From the NCBI GenBank assembly GCA_900618425.1, contig UZAN01039452.1, positions 62,375 to 126,374 of the forward strand: a stretch of 64,000 nucleotides of DNA, given 5' to 3'. Made by a program: the position numbers and the translations under genes. Positions within the stretch are counted from its first letter, which is position 1, and the number at the start of each line of letters is the position of its first letter. Of this stretch, positions 60,201 to 64,000 are shown in pieces. Below the pieces are notes generated by a model, which searched no databases, had not been told where the DNA came from, and saw nothing but the letters and a program-made list of their open reading frames with translations. This DNA is from Echinostoma caproni. Its lineage: Eukaryota > Platyhelminthes > Trematoda > Plagiorchiida > Echinostomatidae.

Positions 60201-63200
60201 ATCAACCATGTATCGTGTAGTGAAAGGGTCCATGAATTAGCAAGCTCAAGAGCTCCATCATGGGGTTGATAGGCCATCCATTTTTACTTCTAATTTCCCG
60301 AGACTGTAATTCCAGGTCGTGCCTAACTGTCCTGCGGTTAGCTCTCGCTAAAAGCTAGAGCTAGCTTTTCATTTTGCTAGTTGAATGAGATGTAGTGTGA
60401 AACATCCAGACATTTACACACGCTAGATTTCTGCTGAGTTTCTGCTTCCTTCTGAAGCAAAGCGGTCGGTCTCGACTCGTGATGAGACACAAACTCAGCC
60501 TAGGCCTATGCGTAACCCACGAAAAAATGTAATCCTAACGGTTATTTCAGCTGAAATATGTTACGTCAGGGGAAATTATGGTTAACCGTCCCCCCCCCTA
60601 CAGGGTCGACGGAAAGAAAGCATAATTTAACAAAAACTATCGAAATGGCCACCTGTGAACAATCAGTTGAACTTTAAAGTATCAGTTTACCGAACTCTGG
60701 CCGAAGCACTATGAAACACAGTCTCGCTCCTCCCACAGTTAATTCTACACAGCACTCGTGGTATGTTTTATAGATGAACCTCCTGAGGTAGAGGCTCGGA
60801 TAAACTATTTTGTCTTTGGGATGTCAACAATCGGTGGGACTTGAAGAGCTTAACTTAGGCTCACTCAAGGATGGTGAAGCAAACTTGTTAGAGAACTACA
60901 ACTTCCGTTCTTTGAGGTTAAGCAAAACTGACGGTTACCATTTCGTGGAGAAATCAACTAATACCCTCATCTATGGGAAGAGAGTTCTTTCAACACAGTA
61001 GTATAAGCCTAGTTCCAACGGCAATGCTTAAGCAAACCGTCTGAGGTGAGCAGCTATAAGGAGGAAAAGCAGCTGGTGTTGGTAAGAGACCAATTCACGA
61101 ACAGCGAAAATACAGTAGTCCTTGATGAACTGCGACACTCGTGGTGCGATTATTTTATGCACCTTTACCCAACGTGACGGTTAGGCATCTCCGCTGTTCG
61201 TAATGTTTACTTGACATCTGCGAGACGTGACTCATCCGACGTTTCAGATTCTGTTCCCGACATATTTGGGCATTACTCGTGTTTCGTGGGAGCATCGGGT
61301 GATCATCAGTGTGATTTTTCATCATCTATTGGATGTTAATTTTTGGTATTTGAAAGAGTACATTGTTCTACGCAGCCTCCAAGGAATCAGTTAACTTTCT
61401 TCACCAGTGAATAACTATGCTTGCTCCTATGGTCTGAATATGAGATGGTGAAGGCTGGTAGAAGGAATGCGGCGGTCAGGGGTTATAAAGATTTTAGCTA
61501 TAGTTTTATAATCCGTAGATCCTTCTCACCTTTTTGGTTGGAACCCACACAAAGATGATAAGAGCTGTCACTCAGAACAGAAACTAGTGGTGTGAACATC
61601 ATGCTGTGTTACCAAAAACATTTCCTGCTACGTAGCGGACAAAACTGATAAAACATCAAAAATGACAAGCGAAAGAAATGCAATGATCGTGTGTGTTGTT
61701 ATTGCAATCTTAGTATGGCGATTTGAAGATTTTATTGTGATTGATTCAATCAATTCGTTCCCTACTCACAACCATACACCGGGGTCGCTTAATCAATGAG
61801 TGGCTAAAAGCATGCCATACCTGATTCATTTCATTTGCTAGTCTTAATCCAGTCTACTTATGCGTTTCNCCTTTTGCCTATCTACACTGACCGACAATCT
61901 ATGACGTGAGCTATTGCGGTTACGTTATCGCTTCCAACCAACCGATTGAAATAAGGAAGTTCATTCTGGGTCTCCACAGGGTGATGTGCCATAGGCATTC
62001 TGTAATCGGTTTGGGAATGAACCCTCAAATCTCGAGAGGTTATCCTGGGTTAGATATGTAACAACGCTTATTGGGCTGCTTACACTAAGCGAAAATCAGG
62101 ATAACTAAGCGATTGGTATCAGGTTACTTCTTTTTTAGGACCGTTTTCTATCGTCCGTAGTATAATACCTCCTAGATTTTGTATTTGTCCGATTCACACA
62201 CAGATTCGATATCGTGGTTTTCAGCGTCCCATTGGCGTTTGCTTTTTATTCGGGGAAGCGGTTGCCTCCTTCAATCGAATTAAATTTACTAGACGGGGTT
62301 AGTACATCATGCCTGTTCCGGTGAGACTCTCAGTCACTGCGTGCGCATCCACCTTGCTGATGAATTGCATAATCCTAAATTTTGGTTATAACGTCCATCG
62401 TATGACACACTTGAACAGATATACATAGCACACGGGTGAGCTCATTGGCAAGCGAAATTTTCAAACAGCATTTCGATTTGTGGTCGTCTTGTTTCGGTCA
62501 AGTCATAATACGTATTCGTTCCTGTCGCACAATCCGCATGCTGCAATACTGGATACCATTGCGAACGCTTGGATTTAGGTAACCTAAATTCGGCATTGAA
62601 CAACAAAGCAAAATATCCCAATTGGACAACTTCCGTGAGTTGTATATCGGACCAGAAGTGGAGGGATCTCTTGCCACAATGAATTGCAATTCACGTGGAA
62701 AAACGGATCAAAACGGTGACACGATCAGGAATAAAGCGAGTTGTGAGTTATCGATTATTACCAGTTGAACTGCAAACGTTAGTATGGCAAATCAGATCCC
62801 GTTACTTAACTGGAACTTATCTTGACATTTTGTCAGGTTTCACAGAAGATAAAAACCATAAGATCTTGATGACAGTATTGCTCGTTGATTCGGGTTTGGT
62901 CATTACACTGAACACAAATAGTGTATCCCTATTTTTGGGTTGTTTCAATTTGTTCAGTTAACCACAAGAAATGGAGTGCGGTGTCGGTCAAGTGTCTGCA
63001 TCCATATTGAACAAAAACGTCCTAATTTCCAATCGTTTCTAAGACAGACAGTTGATGCCGTTATTGGCAACTCGGTGAACGTTTCTTGTTGATCATGTAT
63101 TTATATTTCCTCATCATATGCAACACATTTGAGAAACGGAATTTTCAGTTTGTGTTTCTTCCCAATACGCCAAAAAGATATTATCTTCAATGTTCCTTAG

Positions 63201-64000
63201 GGTCTACTCTAAAAGCCAAATATGCACAGTGTACAGAAGACTCAGGAATCCATCATATAACAGCCAATGTTTGGCCGTTACGAAACGGAAATACTGCAAA
63301 TTATGTTTCACCTTGGATTTCTTTTTAAAACTGATTAAAACGACAGTGATAGTACTTTTTCTTGATTGCCTCGGATCGACGTTTTGTCTCGATAATACAT
63401 CAGGAATAGGAGAGATAATCGCACATGATAGACGGACCATGGAAATAGTCTAAACCAAACGGATTACACAATCCTAAACGGACTATTGATTTGATCTAGG
63501 AAAAACAGAACAGGAATAAAAAGGCGCTCTTGGCCCTCTATGTGTACCGGGCAATGGACGTATTGTTTAAAAGAAGCGTACCGAGAAAAAGAACGAGAAT
63601 AAGTGAAGGCACTCAAGTACACACATGCTTATTACAAAAACCAAACAAAAAAGATATCTTGTTCATTGCTTTGTTTCGAATGGACCAAAAGTGTGCTCGG
63701 AATCTGGTCTCGCAGGTAAAATCNTATGTTTCACAGAAAGTTTTAGAACAGTGTAGGAATTGATGTACTCATTGAAAAATGAGAGAAAAACCGATACTAT
63801 GATCCTGCTGAGGAAGTTCTGAACAAAAACAATTCTTGTTTTACAACCGTTTAAAAACAAGCATCTATCTAAACGTGCTTGTTGCTCGCTGGCAATCGGT
63901 CTTCCGTATTCAGCTGGTCACTAATCGTCGGGACATCCTAGAAATACAGTTTGTTTAGGCTGAACCCATTCCGATTTCCTTCGTATGCTGNCTGCGTTAT
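54280..64000. other. Large stretch with no recognised gene
   Basis: About 9.7 kb without a recognisable coding domain. Features seen are a short (CA)n at about 56519-56530, a C8-9 run near 60590-60598, and three single ambiguous bases (61869, 63724, 63991). A tRNA B-box-like string occurs in minus orientation near 57590 but has no A box at a fitting distance. ORFs of 60-90 codons are scattered on both strands, as expected by chance. Confidence 0.4.

Overview
The window looks like nuclear DNA of a metazoan with a repeat-rich genome, most likely a digenean flatworm (fluke). The grounds are the combination of decayed Penelope-like retroelements with a GIY-YIG endonuclease, an RTE-type LINE of the kind seen in trematodes, CR1/Jockey-like LINE remnants, and short tRNA-headed retroelements that carry hammerhead ribozymes, like the schistosome Sm-alpha family. 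There are no operons, ribosome binding sites or bacterial-style gene density. The organism call is inference; the element classes are read from the sequence.

Only one long open reading frame is intact: a 543-residue protein at 38756-40387 (+) with degenerate ankyrin repeats and a C-terminal SOCS-box-like segment. It has an in-frame stop just upstream of its ATG, a TATA box about 165 bp upstream and a cluster of seven CCAAT pentamers beyond that. It reads as a complete intronless (or first/only coding exon) gene. A second, much weaker candidate is a single exon at 5593-5799 (-).

Layout. 1-7.4 kb: one short ribozyme SINE, two tRNA-like sequences, otherwise unrecognised. 7.4-12 kb: two Penelope-like elements on the minus strand; the second (9221-11811) is framed by ~300 bp inverted terminal repeats that are almost identical although its ORF is broken. 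12.6-13.0 kb: ribozyme SINE. 14.2 kb: Penelope fragment. 15.2 kb: (TA)n. 15.3-24.3 kb: no gene recognised. 24.3-28.3 kb: several copies of a second tRNA-headed ribozyme SINE, including a near-palindromic head-to-head pair. 29.3-31.3 kb: decayed RTE-type LINE. 33.4-37.2 kb: two Penelope fragments. 37.7-40.4 kb: another SINE pair, then the promoter and the ankyrin/SOCS gene. 40.9-44.2 kb: two CR1/Jockey-like LINE remnants on opposite strands. 46.8-47.7 kb: Penelope RT. 49.9-54.3 kb: three ribozyme SINE copies and an RTE fragment. 54.3-64 kb: nothing recognisable.

The most notable structural theme is that two distinct SINE families (called A and B here) both combine a tRNA-like head (A and B boxes) with a type I hammerhead fold, and that both repeatedly occur as 5'-to-5' inverted pairs or with a fold-back 5' end. 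At least two copies (A1 at 25273-25317 and B3 at 49983-50027) keep every invariant hammerhead core base.
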